Shown here: positions 8,488 to 15,823 of the stretch, piece by piece
How the letters are laid out: every line of letters starts with the position of its first letter
Position numbering within the stretch: the stretch's first letter is position 1
Assembly (NCBI GenBank): GCA_018608735.1
Contig: JABAYZ010000119.1
Location: 1 to 18,845 of the forward strand
DNA length: 18,845 nucleotides
Source: Flavobacteriaceae bacterium
GTDB taxonomy: Bacteria; Bacteroidota; Bacteroidia; Flavobacteriales; Flavobacteriaceae
Direction of reading: 5' to 3'
Program-made: the position numbers and the translations under genes
Notes under the pieces: model-generated
The model's input: only the letters and a program-made list of their open reading frames with translations
The model's database searches: none
What the model was told of the DNA's origin: nothing

Positions 8488-9182
8488 ACGAGGGTGAGTT
8501 TCGCTAGGAAATCAAAATGAGGTCCCTCTTCCACCAATTCACATTTTAATCCCACTTGAGTACAGGCGATTTTTAAATGTTCAAAATCAAGATACATCCA
8601 GCTAAAGGTGGCTTCCTTGTTTTTATACCGCACCGTATAATCGAGTTCGCCATAATAGTCTTTATTGGTATTCACCCAATACCCACCATCATCATCCTGA
8701 TACATGTATTTTATATCCGAAGAATCAATTAAAATTTGACCTCCTGGATTTAGAAGTGTTTTAAGATGAGTTAGAACCAAAGGGGTGTGAGCCAAAGACT
8801 GAAATATTCCTGAACCGTTCATCAATAAAAGTAGGGTATCAAAAGTTGCGGATTCGTCCATAACATCTAATAGCTGCGCAGCATTTAAACCTCTTAAATG
8901 ACAGGCTTTGATGGCACCTTCAGAAATGTCTATTGATTTCACCTTTAACCCTTTTGAAACCAAGTGCAAACTGTGACTTCCTGCGCCACAGCCAATATCC
9001 AAAACATATCCTTTAGATAAATTCAATGCGGTTTGTTCCAGTGAGGGCATCTCAGAAAAACCTCTAAATAAATAGGGTAAAGGCAAGGTGTCTTCCTCCG
9101 AAATACTCGTTGAAGTAACCAGATCTTCGGAGTAATTCCCTTCCTGATAATCTAAAATTGCTGATCCAAAAACATCGTTCAT
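8484..9182 (-). CDS. Class I SAM-dependent methyltransferase, 232 aa
   Basis: Rossmann-type methyltransferase. Motif I VLDIGCGAGSHSL (60-72) binds SAM. The acidic end of beta-2 is VKSIDIS (about 82-88), motif IV is LLLLMNGSGIF (about 117-127), and the post-IV region is LLNPGGQILIDSSDIKYM (about 143-160). The Methyltransf_25/11 pattern is clear, but the substrate is not: the N-terminal extension (1-55, with DYQEGNYSEDLVTSTSISEED) is not diagnostic. Cytosolic, with no signal sequence. It is monocistronic and converges on the barrel gene, the two stops sharing TTAA at 8484-8487. A palindrome lies in its presumed 5' leader. Confidence 0.88.
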   Translation of the reverse strand: MNDVFGSAILDYQEGNYSEDLVTSTSISEEDTLPLPYLFRGFSEMPSLEQTALNLSKGYVLDIGCGAGSHSLHLVSKGLKVKSIDISEGAIKACHLRGLNAAQLLDVMDESATFDTLLLLMNGSGIFQSLAHTPLVLTHLKTLLNPGGQILIDSSDIKYMYQDDDGGYWVNTNKDYYGELDYTVRYKNKEATFSWMYLDFEHLKIACTQVGLKCELVEEGPHFDFLAKLTLV

Positions 9183-9214
9183 ATGAGGGTGTTTTTAATA
9201 GGTTTTTAGCTAAA

Positions 9215-9238
9215 TTAAGGCGTTTTAAAATGCCTTAA
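9215..9238 (-). promoter_or_regulatory. 24-bp near-perfect palindrome in methyltransferase leader
   Basis: Arms TTAAGGC and GCCTTAA flank GTTTTAAAAT, itself almost self-complementary, so the whole 24 bp is dyad-symmetric apart from one G-T pair. It lies 33-56 bp upstream of the methyltransferase start, just downstream of a predicted -7 box, where it could be an operator or a hairpin at the mRNA 5' end. It has no U-tract in either direction, so it is a poor terminator. Confidence 0.5.
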
Positions 9239-9246
9239 ATTTTGGT

Positions 9247-9254
9247 CAAAGATA
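9247..9254 (-). promoter_or_regulatory. Predicted -7 box of the methyltransferase gene
   Basis: Reads TATCTTTG on the - strand, a full match to TAnnTTTG, 65 bp upstream of the start codon. No TTG was found at the usual -33 spacing. Confidence 0.4.
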
Positions 9255-9332
9255 AGGAAAAGCGCTGTAGTCCTCTTTTTAACCTTCATTATTATTTATA
9301 CCCCCAAATAATAATCAATTGCTTTCTAATAA

Positions 9333-9346
9333 GTTACATTTGTAAC
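9333..9346 (+). promoter_or_regulatory. Symporter promoter with palindrome over the -7 box
   Basis: TACATTTG at 9335-9342 fits TAnnTTTG, and the same bases form the perfect palindrome GTTACA-TT-TGTAAC (9333-9346). A TTG lies at 9319-9321, but its 13-nt spacing is shorter than normal. The dyad over the -7 box would suit a repressor site. The ATG follows at 9375. Confidence 0.5.
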
Positions 9347-9374
9347 ATAAACTAATTGCGTATTAAACAAATTT

Positions 9375-10754
9375 ATGGAGCAACTTACACAACTGACTGC
9401 CGATTTTTCGAGTACCGTTTGGGGATTACCTTTACTTGTTCTTCTTATTGGAGGCGGATTGTATTTGCTCCTGCGTTCAAGATTTGAAACCTTTCGTTTA
9501 ATAGGTCATGCGTTTCAAGTTCTTAGCGGAAAATACGATGACCCCAATGATCTTGGGCAAATCACTCATTTTCAAGCCTTAACTACGGCTTTGTCTTCGA
9601 CCATTGGTATGGGGAATATTGCAGGCGTTGCGGTGGCCATCTCTATTGGCGGGCCAGGGGCTATTTTTTGGCTGTGGGTTAGTGCAATTGTAGGCATGTC
9701 TACAAAATTTTTCACCTCCACATTAGCAATTATGTACAGAGGAAAAGACAGTGCCGGTGAAATTCAAGGTGGGCCCATGTATTTTATTATGGAAGGCCTA
9801 GGGAAATCTTGGAAACCCCTAGCAATTATGTTCAGTATATGTGGGTTGGTGGGGGCGTTGCCCGTGTTTAATGTCAATCAACTGACACAAGCTATAAATG
9901 ATATTTTGTTAGTGCCAAATGGAGTTGAGGTTGGATTAGCTTCTAATTTAACCATTGGATTAATATTAGTGAGTATGACAGCGGTTGTGATCCTTGGAGG
10001 TATAGCACGCATCAGTAAAATAGCATCCAAAATGGTACCTTCTATGGTACTGCTTTATTTTGTAGCGGTATTTATTATTTTAGTAGTCAATATTGAAGTC
10101 GTTCCAAAATACTTAGCCATGATTTTTACGGATGCATTTGCGGCGGATAACTTTAAAGGCGATGCTTTTTTTGGTGGTCTAGTTGGTGGTTTAATTTTAT
10201 TGGGGGTGAAGCGGGGTGCATTTTCAAATGAAGCGGGTATAGGAACAGCGCCTTTAGCTCATGGTGCTGCCAAAACAAATGAACCCGTTCGAGAAGGATT
10301 GGTCGCCATGTTAGGTCCTGCCATTGATACTTTATTGGTGTGTACGCTAACCGCTTTAGCGATTTTAGTTACTGGAGTTTGGGAGACCTCTTCAGATAAT
10401 GGTGTGAGTTTAACCGCTGCCGCGTTTGCCGCTGCAATTCCAGGGTATGGAAACTATTTATTATTAGGGTGTATAGCCGTATTTAGTATTTCCTCTTTAT
10501 TTTCGTTCTCCTATTATGGCACCAAATGTTTATCTTTTTTAATCGGTGCCGATAAAAAACATTACTATAATTATTTTTATATCGCCAGTATCCTCCTCGG
10601 GGCAACGGCTTCCTTAGACATGATGATTAATCTGATTGATGGGGCGTTTGCCCTGATGGCCATACCAACCATGCTATCGACCATTATTCTTGCACCAAAA
10701 GTGGTCAAAGAATTGAAAGCCTACAAAAAGCGTTTGAAGGCGGGTAAGTTTTAA
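9375..10754 (+). CDS. Sodium:alanine/glycine symporter (AGCS family), 459 aa
   Basis: Inner-membrane secondary transporter importing alanine, glycine or related amino acids with sodium. Family hallmarks are present: FQALTTALSSTIGMGNIAGVAVAISIGGPGAIFWLW (about 73-107, containing the AGCS signature) and EIQGGPMYFIMEGLG (about 129-143). The Na+/substrate region GVKRGAFSNEAGIGTAPLAHGAAK lies near 277-300. Eight or more hydrophobic spans are visible, and the N-terminus begins with a short periplasmic stretch before VWGLPLLVLLIGGGLYLLL. Length matches the family. It appears transcribed from its own promoter. No biosynthetic partner is adjacent, so the exact amino acid cannot be told. Confidence 0.95.
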   Translation: MEQLTQLTADFSSTVWGLPLLVLLIGGGLYLLLRSRFETFRLIGHAFQVLSGKYDDPNDLGQITHFQALTTALSSTIGMGNIAGVAVAISIGGPGAIFWLWVSAIVGMSTKFFTSTLAIMYRGKDSAGEIQGGPMYFIMEGLGKSWKPLAIMFSICGLVGALPVFNVNQLTQAINDILLVPNGVEVGLASNLTIGLILVSMTAVVILGGIARISKIASKMVPSMVLLYFVAVFIILVVNIEVVPKYLAMIFTDAFAADNFKGDAFFGGLVGGLILLGVKRGAFSNEAGIGTAPLAHGAAKTNEPVREGLVAMLGPAIDTLLVCTLTALAILVTGVWETSSDNGVSLTAAAFAAAIPGYGNYLLLGCIAVFSISSLFSFSYYGTKCLSFLIGADKKHYYNYFYIASILLGATASLDMMINLIDGAFALMAIPTMLSTIILAPKVVKELKAYKKRLKAGKF

Positions 10755-10795
10755 GTAACCAAAAACAACATATCAACTACTCCACTATTTATCCT

Positions 10796-10803
10796 TAGTT
10801 TTG
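10796..10803 (+). promoter_or_regulatory. Predicted -7 box directly before the YkgJ gene
   Basis: TAGTTTTG fits TAnnTTTG and ends only 4 nt before the ATG at 10808, implying a leaderless or near-leaderless mRNA. No -33 TTG is seen at normal spacing. Confidence 0.4.
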
Positions 10804-10807
10804 CAGT

Positions 10808-11299
10808 ATGCAAAACCAATTACAATCCCTTCCAAAAAAAGTCAGAGAGAATCAAAAAGCGCATCGTAATTTTTTTATAAAGCTCCGAAAAAAAACGCCC
10901 AAAAATCTCGATACCATCATGGAAAAATTACATGATGATGAGTTTAAAAAATCGGATTGTCTTCAGTGTGCAAACTGTTGTAAAACCACCAGCCCAATTT
11001 TTACTAAAAAAGATATTGAGCGCATTTCAAAATCTTTCAGGATTAAAACGCGTCAATTTATAGACACTTATCTTAATGTTGATGATGATCAGGATTATGT
11101 CTTAAAATCCTCTCCGTGTACATTTTTAGCAGACGATAATACTTGTAATATTTATGAGGTGCGTCCTAAGGCCTGTCAAGAATATCCGCACACAAATCGA
11201 AAAAACTTTGAGAAAATTTCAGATCTTACGCTTAAGAATATAGCCATTTGTCCTGCGACATTTAATATCGTAGAAGCTTTAAGAGCTAAATTAAAATAA
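10808..11299 (+). CDS. YkgJ/UPF0153-family cysteine-cluster protein, 163 aa
   Basis: Small cytosolic protein of the putative zinc- or iron-chelating CxxCxxCC family. Cysteines are at 51, 54, 57 and 58 (CLQCANCC), 104 (SSPCTFL), 113 (NTCNIYEVRP), 123 (KACQEYPH) and 148 (AICPATF), which is the family's conserved eight-cysteine pattern. The hallmark C-x-I-Y-x-x-R-P-x-x-C is intact. A basic N-terminal helix (residues 1-40) precedes the cluster. The family is thought to bind a metal or iron-sulfur centre, but its biochemical role is not established. It lies 53 bp after the symporter gene and 26 bp before the desaturase-family gene, which may be in the same transcript. Confidence 0.9.
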   Translation: MQNQLQSLPKKVRENQKAHRNFFIKLRKKTPKNLDTIMEKLHDDEFKKSDCLQCANCCKTTSPIFTKKDIERISKSFRIKTRQFIDTYLNVDDDQDYVLKSSPCTFLADDNTCNIYEVRPKACQEYPHTNRKNFEKISDLTLKNIAICPATFNIVEALRAKLK

Positions 11300-11325
11300 G
11301 TATATTTATAAGAATTAACCAAAAC

Positions 11326-12171
11326 ATGGAGCAACTCATTCAGTATTTCGAAACCATTCCTTCGCTACACCGCAGTGCGATTCTCGTCGGCGGGTTGACA
11401 TTTTTTTGGATATTAGAAGGGTCGTTGCCATTGTTTAAGTTTGGGTATAACAAATGGAAACACGCGCTTCCTAATTTGTTTTTCACCTTCACAACTATTA
11501 TTATTAATTTTGCTTTAGCCTTTTTATTGCTCAATACCGCCGATTGGGTAAGCCTGCATAATTTTGGAATTCTCAACTGGCTTCCAGAAATGCCACTTTG
11601 GTTGTATGTCACTTTGGGCGTGTTACTCATGGATTTTGTGGGGGCCTATTTACCACATTATACCGAGCATAAAGTGCCGCCACTTTGGATGGTACATTTG
11701 GTTCATCATTCCGACCATAAAGTAGATACCACTACGGCCAACCGTCACCATCCTTTGGAAAGTGTGATTCGCTATGTGTTTACGCTCGCGGGTGTTTTTA
11801 TTATTGGTGCACCTATCGGAATTGTAATGTTGTACCAATCCCTATCATTAGTTGCCACTCAGTTTAGTCACGCGAATATCAAATTGCCAAAAAAACTAGA
11901 TTACTTCTTAAGTTTTGTATTGATATCTCCCGACATGCACAAAATTCACCACCATTACCAACTGCCTTATACAGATGCAAACTACGGCAATATTTTTTCC
12001 ATATGGGATCGTCTTTTGGGTACGTATATTTATATGGATCGTGAGCGTATTGTATATGGCGTGGATACTTTTCCAAATGAAGCCGAAAACAGCAGTTTGA
12101 AACATTTATTGAAACAACCATTTCAAGGCTATAGAAGACCTACAACGGATACAGTAGGTAAGGAGTTCTAA
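11326..12171 (+). CDS. Fatty-acid hydroxylase / sterol desaturase family membrane enzyme, 281 aa
   Basis: Integral-membrane di-iron oxygenase. The histidine boxes are all present: H111YTEH115 after the DFVGAYLPH span, H124LVHH128 plus H131, R140-H141-H142-P, and H205KIHHH210. About four hydrophobic segments precede or separate them (about 17-32, 50-70, 90-108, 148-178). Members hydroxylate or desaturate lipids; in Bacteroidetes candidates include ornithine or sulfonolipid hydroxylation and carotenoid or sterol-like substrates, but the sequence does not decide. It starts 26 bp after the YkgJ gene without its own clear promoter. Its last 32 bases overlap the 3' end of the convergent namZ-like gene. 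Confidence 0.9.
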   Translation: MEQLIQYFETIPSLHRSAILVGGLTFFWILEGSLPLFKFGYNKWKHALPNLFFTFTTIIINFALAFLLLNTADWVSLHNFGILNWLPEMPLWLYVTLGVLLMDFVGAYLPHYTEHKVPPLWMVHLVHHSDHKVDTTTANRHHPLESVIRYVFTLAGVFIIGAPIGIVMLYQSLSLVATQFSHANIKLPKKLDYFLSFVLISPDMHKIHHHYQLPYTDANYGNIFSIWDRLLGTYIYMDRERIVYGVDTFPNEAENSSLKHLLKQPFQGYRRPTTDTVGKEF

Positions 12172-13333
12172 GTTTTTTGTAATGTTCTAAATCCGTTTTC
12201 CAACTCGTACGAATTTCATCAGCTGTCCACCCAGATTCAATCTGTTCTTGCAGTAATTTTTGCCCTGCTAATTTGCTAAAAAATGGGTTGAAAAAATCGG
12301 CTTTATTTTCTGAATTTTGATACGCGTCTAACACCCAATTCAATTCGATGTAATCTAAAACATTATGATTTTGGAGATTAAGTCCTTTACAGATTTTATT
12401 TTCATGAACAGGATATTTAGCGCCCACATTTGGTATTGGGGTAAACTCGTAGGTATAGTCGGGATGCGTTAAAAATGGGCTTCCAAAAATTTGAAATTGA
12501 AGTGCTGTTCCACGCCCCATACTTACATTAGTACCTTCAAACAAGCACAAACTCGGATAGAGGTTAATCGCCGTTGCATTGGGAAGATTTGGTGAGGGTT
12601 TAATAGGGAGTTCATAAGCGGTTTGATGGGTGTAATTTTGAACAGGAACAACAACTAACTGACACGGTTTTTCATTTTTCAACCAGCCTTCGCCATTAAT
12701 CATTTTGGCATATTCGCCAACCGTCATCCCGTGTACTATTGGCACAGGATGCATACCTACAAAACTACTGTAAGTTGTATCTAAAACAGGGCCATCCACA
12801 TAGTGTCCATTTGGATTTGGTCGGTCCAAAACAAGAATAGTAATGCCTAATTCAGCACAAGTTTCCATCATAAAATGAAGCGTTGATAAAAATGTATAGA
12901 ACCGCGCCCCAACATCTTGAATATCAAAAATAATAAGATCTAAATCTTTTAAGGTTTGAGCATCTGGTTTTTTATTTGCGCCATATAAAGACACAATAGG
13001 CACCCCACTTCCAGCATCAACCCCATCTTTTATATATTCCCCAGCATCAGCAGTTCCTCTAAATCCATGTTCGGGTGCAAAAACTTTTTTGATATTGATA
13101 TTTAAACTTAATAATGAATCAACCAAATGTGTATAGCCCTCTTTTTTAAAAATAACAGAGGTTTGATTGGCTACAATCCCTATCGTTTTGTTTTTTAGAA
13201 TGGGCAGATAGTTCTCTGTTTGCTGCGCTCCTACAATAATAGAAGTTTGCGTTTGCGAATTTGAATGGTTTCGACACGAAAGAAATGTCAAAACAAATAA
13301 TAAAACTGTATTTTTGATAAATTTTAAATGCAT
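12140..13333 (-). CDS. namZ: NamZ-like exo-beta-N-acetylmuramidase lipoprotein (DUF1343/GH171), 397 aa
   Basis: Probable periplasmic exo-muramidase that removes terminal MurNAc from peptidoglycan fragments during cell-wall recycling, the activity described for the DUF1343 family (NamZ). MHLKFIKNTVLLFVLTFLSC is a lipoprotein signal with the lipidated Cys at 20. The residues after it, RNHSN, lack the acidic export signal of surface lipoproteins, suggesting a periplasm-facing anchor. Family blocks are KTIGIVANQTSV (49-60), FAPEHGFRG (85-93), SLYGANKKP (115-123), IIFDIQDVGARFYTF (134-148), VLDRPNPNG (168-176), HGMTVGEYAKMINGE (201-215) and a later GTNVSMGRGT block. The 3' end overlaps the desaturase-family gene by 32 bp; the 5' end is 8 bp from a divergent permease gene. 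Confidence 0.9.
   Translation of the reverse strand: MHLKFIKNTVLLFVLTFLSCRNHSNSQTQTSIIVGAQQTENYLPILKNKTIGIVANQTSVIFKKEGYTHLVDSLLSLNINIKKVFAPEHGFRGTADAGEYIKDGVDAGSGVPIVSLYGANKKPDAQTLKDLDLIIFDIQDVGARFYTFLSTLHFMMETCAELGITILVLDRPNPNGHYVDGPVLDTTYSSFVGMHPVPIVHGMTVGEYAKMINGEGWLKNEKPCQLVVVPVQNYTHQTAYELPIKPSPNLPNATAINLYPSLCLFEGTNVSMGRGTALQFQIFGSPFLTHPDYTYEFTPIPNVGAKYPVHENKICKGLNLQNHNVLDYIELNWVLDAYQNSENKADFFNPFFSKLAGQKLLQEQIESGWTADEIRTSWKTDLEHYKKLRTPYLLYPL
13309..13316 (+). promoter_or_regulatory. Predicted -7 box of the LolC/E-like permease, inside namZ
   Basis: TATTTTTG fits TAnnTTTG, 25 bp before the TTG start at 13342, and lies inside the first codons of the oppositely oriented namZ gene. No good -33 TTG is visible. 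Confidence 0.4.
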
Positions 13334-13341
13334 TATAAATT

Positions 13342-14577
13342 TTGAATTACGAGTTTTTTTTAGCCAAACGTATTATAGGAAATAAGTCCTATAAAAGTAG
13401 TGTATCGGCTCCAATAATCAAAATTGGAATTGCAGCCATTGCAATTAGTATCATTGTGATGCTTATTGCGATCGCAACCGGTATTGGTTTGGAACATAAA
13501 ATTCGAGATAAAGCGGTGGCTTTTAATGGTCATATTACGATTTCTAATTTTGACAGTAATGAATCCGAAGGTGCTCAGGTTCCAATTTCTAAAGTTCAAG
13601 ACTTTTATCCGAAATTCAATGCCGTTGAAGGCGTATCCCATATTCAAGCTGTTGCCAATAAATTTGGGATCATTAGAACTCCAACCGATTTTGAAGGTTT
13701 GTTTTTAAAAGGGGTTGGTGCCGATTATGATTGGCGCTATTTTAAGGATTTTTTAATTGAAGGTCGTCTTCCAACATATACCCAAAATTACAGTAACGAA
13801 GTTTTAATTTCTCAGTATTTGGCAAACCGCTTAGGGTTTGTTGTTGGCGATAGCTTTCAGATGTATTTCATGAAACCCGATCCGAGTAAGCCACCTAGTA
13901 TTATGAAATATACTGTTGTTGGAGTTTTTAATTCAGGCTTTGAAGAATTAGATAAAACCTATGTCATTGGCGATATTAATCATGTGCAACGTTTGAGTAA
14001 ATGGGAAAAAGATCAGGTTGGTAGTTTTGAAGTTTTTATCACAAATTATAACGATTTAGAACAGCTTGGGAATGCGGTATATGCACAAACGCCCTCTACG
14101 CTTAACGCCATAACCGTCAAGCAAAAGTATGCGACTATCTTTGAGTGGATCCCATTGTTCACCACTAATATATATGCAATTATTGGCATCATGATTTTTG
14201 TTGGGGCGATTAATATGATCACGGCATTACTGGTTTTAATTCTAGAGCGGACCCAAATGATTGGTATTCTAAAAGCTTTAGGAAGTAGTAATTGGAGCAT
14301 TCGAAAATTATTTTTATACAACGCCTCATACCTGATTGCTTGTGGGTTGTTTTGGGGTAACCTGATCGGTATTGGTATTTTACTACTTCAGAAACAATTT
14401 GAATTTTTAAAACTGGATCCATCGGTGTATTATGTCACTGTAGCACCTGTTTATCTCGATTGGACCTATGTCGTTTTCTTGAACCTCATGACTTTTGTTT
14501 TGTGTCTGTTGATGCTGCTAATTCCGTCATTTTTAATTAGTAAAATAGTGCCTGTAAAAGCCATTCAATTCGAATAA
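13342..14577 (+). CDS. ABC-transporter permease, LolC/LolE (MacB/FtsX superfamily), 411 aa
   Basis: Inner-membrane permease resembling the lipoprotein-releasing LolC/E type. Start is TTG: an in-frame TAA lies just upstream at 13336-13338 and the resulting MNYEFFLAKRIIGNKSYKSS gives the family's expected N-terminus. TM1 covers about 23-49 (SAPIIKIGIAAIAISIIVMLIAIATGIGL). A large periplasmic domain follows (about 50-265). Three C-terminal spans lie at about 270-300, 322-348 and 374-400. ERTQMIGILKALG (302-314) is the conserved coupling element between TM2 and TM3. Length and domain order fit LolC/E and exclude the roughly 300-residue FtsX that would pair with the ftsE above. No ATPase gene is adjacent. 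Function in lipoprotein export is inferred from family. Confidence 0.88.
   Translation: MNYEFFLAKRIIGNKSYKSSVSAPIIKIGIAAIAISIIVMLIAIATGIGLEHKIRDKAVAFNGHITISNFDSNESEGAQVPISKVQDFYPKFNAVEGVSHIQAVANKFGIIRTPTDFEGLFLKGVGADYDWRYFKDFLIEGRLPTYTQNYSNEVLISQYLANRLGFVVGDSFQMYFMKPDPSKPPSIMKYTVVGVFNSGFEELDKTYVIGDINHVQRLSKWEKDQVGSFEVFITNYNDLEQLGNAVYAQTPSTLNAITVKQKYATIFEWIPLFTTNIYAIIGIMIFVGAINMITALLVLILERTQMIGILKALGSSNWSIRKLFLYNASYLIACGLFWGNLIGIGILLLQKQFEFLKLDPSVYYVTVAPVYLDWTYVVFLNLMTFVLCLLMLLIPSFLISKIVPVKAIQFE
13365..13372 (-). promoter_or_regulatory. Predicted -7 box of namZ, inside the permease gene
   Basis: Reads TACGTTTG on the - strand, matching TAnnTTTG, 31 bp upstream of the namZ ATG and within codons 8-11 of the divergent permease. 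No -33 TTG is seen at normal spacing. Confidence 0.4.
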
Positions 14578-14595
14578 AAACTTCTGTATTCCAGA

Positions 14596-14626
14596 TTTGT
14601 ATCCCCAAAAAATTAATGTATTTTTG
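14596..14626 (+). promoter_or_regulatory. Promoter of the CBS-like gene (TTTG-19-TATTTTTG)
   Basis: TTTG at 14596-14599 and TATTTTTG at 14619-14626 are separated by 19 nt, the standard Bacteroidetes -33/-7 arrangement. The ATG follows 15 nt later at 14642. Confidence 0.7.
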
Positions 14627-14641
14627 TTCTAAATCTATAAC

Positions 14642-15622
14642 ATGAAGTACGCCGAAAATATTCTAGAGACCATAGGGAATACACCTTTAATTAAAATGAA
14701 CGTTCTAACTAAAGAATTGCCGTGTTTGGTTTTGGCAAAATATGAAACGTTTAATCCTGGGAATTCTGTAAAAGACCGTATGGCCTTACAGATGATAGAA
14801 GATGCTGAAGCCGATGGACGTTTGAAGCCTGGAGGCACTATTATTGAAGGGACTTCTGGGAACACAGGAATGGGTTTAGCGTTGGCTGGAATCATCAAAG
14901 GCTACAAATGTATTTTTGTGTTAGCAGATAAACAATCCAAAGAAAAAATGGATATTTTACGTGCTGTTGGTGCTGAGGTTGTCGTCTGTCCAACATCTGT
15001 TGAGCCAGACGACCCAAGATCGTATTATTCCGTTTCAAAACGACTATCGGAAGAAACCCCCAACTCGTGGTATGTGAATCAATACGACAATCCGAGCAAT
15101 TGTAAGGCGCACTTTTTGAGTACCGGTCCCGAAATATGGGAGCAAACCGATGGGAAAGTCACCCATTTTGTGGTAGGTGTTGGCACCGGAGGTACAATTT
15201 CTGGTGTGGGGAGTTATTTGAAAATGAAAAACCCGAATGTGAAAATCTGGGGAATTGACACCTATGGGAGTGTGTTTAAGAAATACCACGAAACAGGTGA
15301 ATTTGACGACAACGAAATTTACCCCTATGTCACCGAAGGCATAGGTGAAGATATTTTGCCTTTGAATGTCAACTTTGGAGTGATTGACGGGTTTACAAAA
15401 GTGACGGATAAAGATGGCGCCGTATATACCCAGCGATTGGCAAAAGAAGAGGGGATGTTTTTAGGCAACTCTGCAGGCTCTGCCATTAAAGGCGTGCTTC
15501 AATTGAAAGAACATTTTAAGCCCGAGGATGTAGTGGTGGTTCTATTTCATGACCATGGCAGTCGTTATGTAGGTAAAATGTTTAATGACGATTGGATGCG
15601 CGAAAAAGGCTACATTGAATAG
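14642..15622 (+). CDS. PLP-dependent cystathionine beta-synthase-like / cysteine synthase enzyme, 326 aa
   Basis: Fold-type II PLP enzyme using serine or O-acetylserine in sulfur amino-acid metabolism. IGNTPLIKMN (11-20) opens the domain, NPGNSVKDR (38-46) carries the PLP lysine K44, GTSGNTG (70-76) is the substrate loop, and GTGGTISG (181-188) binds the phosphate. The late motif FLGNSAGSAIKG holds the serine near the pyridine nitrogen. The tail MFNDDWMREKGYIE, PNSWYVNQYDNPSN and the DTYGS segment resemble the catalytic domain of cystathionine beta-synthase more than CysK, yet the protein stops at 326 aa with no CBS-domain pair. It could therefore be a CBS-type or OASS-type enzyme; activity cannot be decided by reading. 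It has its own promoter and terminator. Confidence 0.9.
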   Translation: MKYAENILETIGNTPLIKMNVLTKELPCLVLAKYETFNPGNSVKDRMALQMIEDAEADGRLKPGGTIIEGTSGNTGMGLALAGIIKGYKCIFVLADKQSKEKMDILRAVGAEVVVCPTSVEPDDPRSYYSVSKRLSEETPNSWYVNQYDNPSNCKAHFLSTGPEIWEQTDGKVTHFVVGVGTGGTISGVGSYLKMKNPNVKIWGIDTYGSVFKKYHETGEFDDNEIYPYVTEGIGEDILPLNVNFGVIDGFTKVTDKDGAVYTQRLAKEEGMFLGNSAGSAIKGVLQLKEHFKPEDVVVVLFHDHGSRYVGKMFNDDWMREKGYIE

Positions 15623-15646
15623 GACTTTCTGAGCATAAAAAGTTTT

Positions 15647-15684
15647 AAAATCACCTAATTTTTTGGAAATAGGTGATTTTTTTT
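15647..15684 (+). terminator. Strong intrinsic terminator after the CBS-like gene
   Basis: An 11-bp perfect stem AAAATCACCTA / TAGGTGATTTT (15647-15657 and 15670-15680) closes a 12-nt loop and runs into a T tract to 15684. It starts 25 nt after the stop codon. It also marks the boundary of the accessory region to the right. Confidence 0.88.
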
Positions 15685-15823
15685 ATACGTTTACTATTGA
15701 TTTTAATCCCCAGATCTAAATCTTCAAAAAAGAGTTTAACCGAAGTTTTAGATTTTATTTTATTGAATGCTGTATTGGAAGGGTTCCGATATACAGTAGT
15801 TGTAAGTAATTTAAACCCTAACT
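15685..15823. other. Non-coding spacer before the barrel gene
   Basis: AT-rich spacer between the terminator and the barrel gene's ATG. A 61-codon open frame runs through it, but it begins inside the terminator, is out of frame with the barrel, and has no recognisable motif. No TAnnTTTG box was found, so the promoter of the barrel gene is unclear. Confidence 0.4.

Noticed and set aside
11340..12121. Several - strand open frames within the desaturase-family gene
   Set aside because: They are shadows of a gene with intact histidine boxes on the + strand.
13342..14577. Permease as the missing FtsX partner of FtsE
   Set aside because: At 411 residues with a long periplasmic domain, late spans and an ERTQMIGILKALG motif it fits LolC/E-type permeases, not the shorter FtsX.
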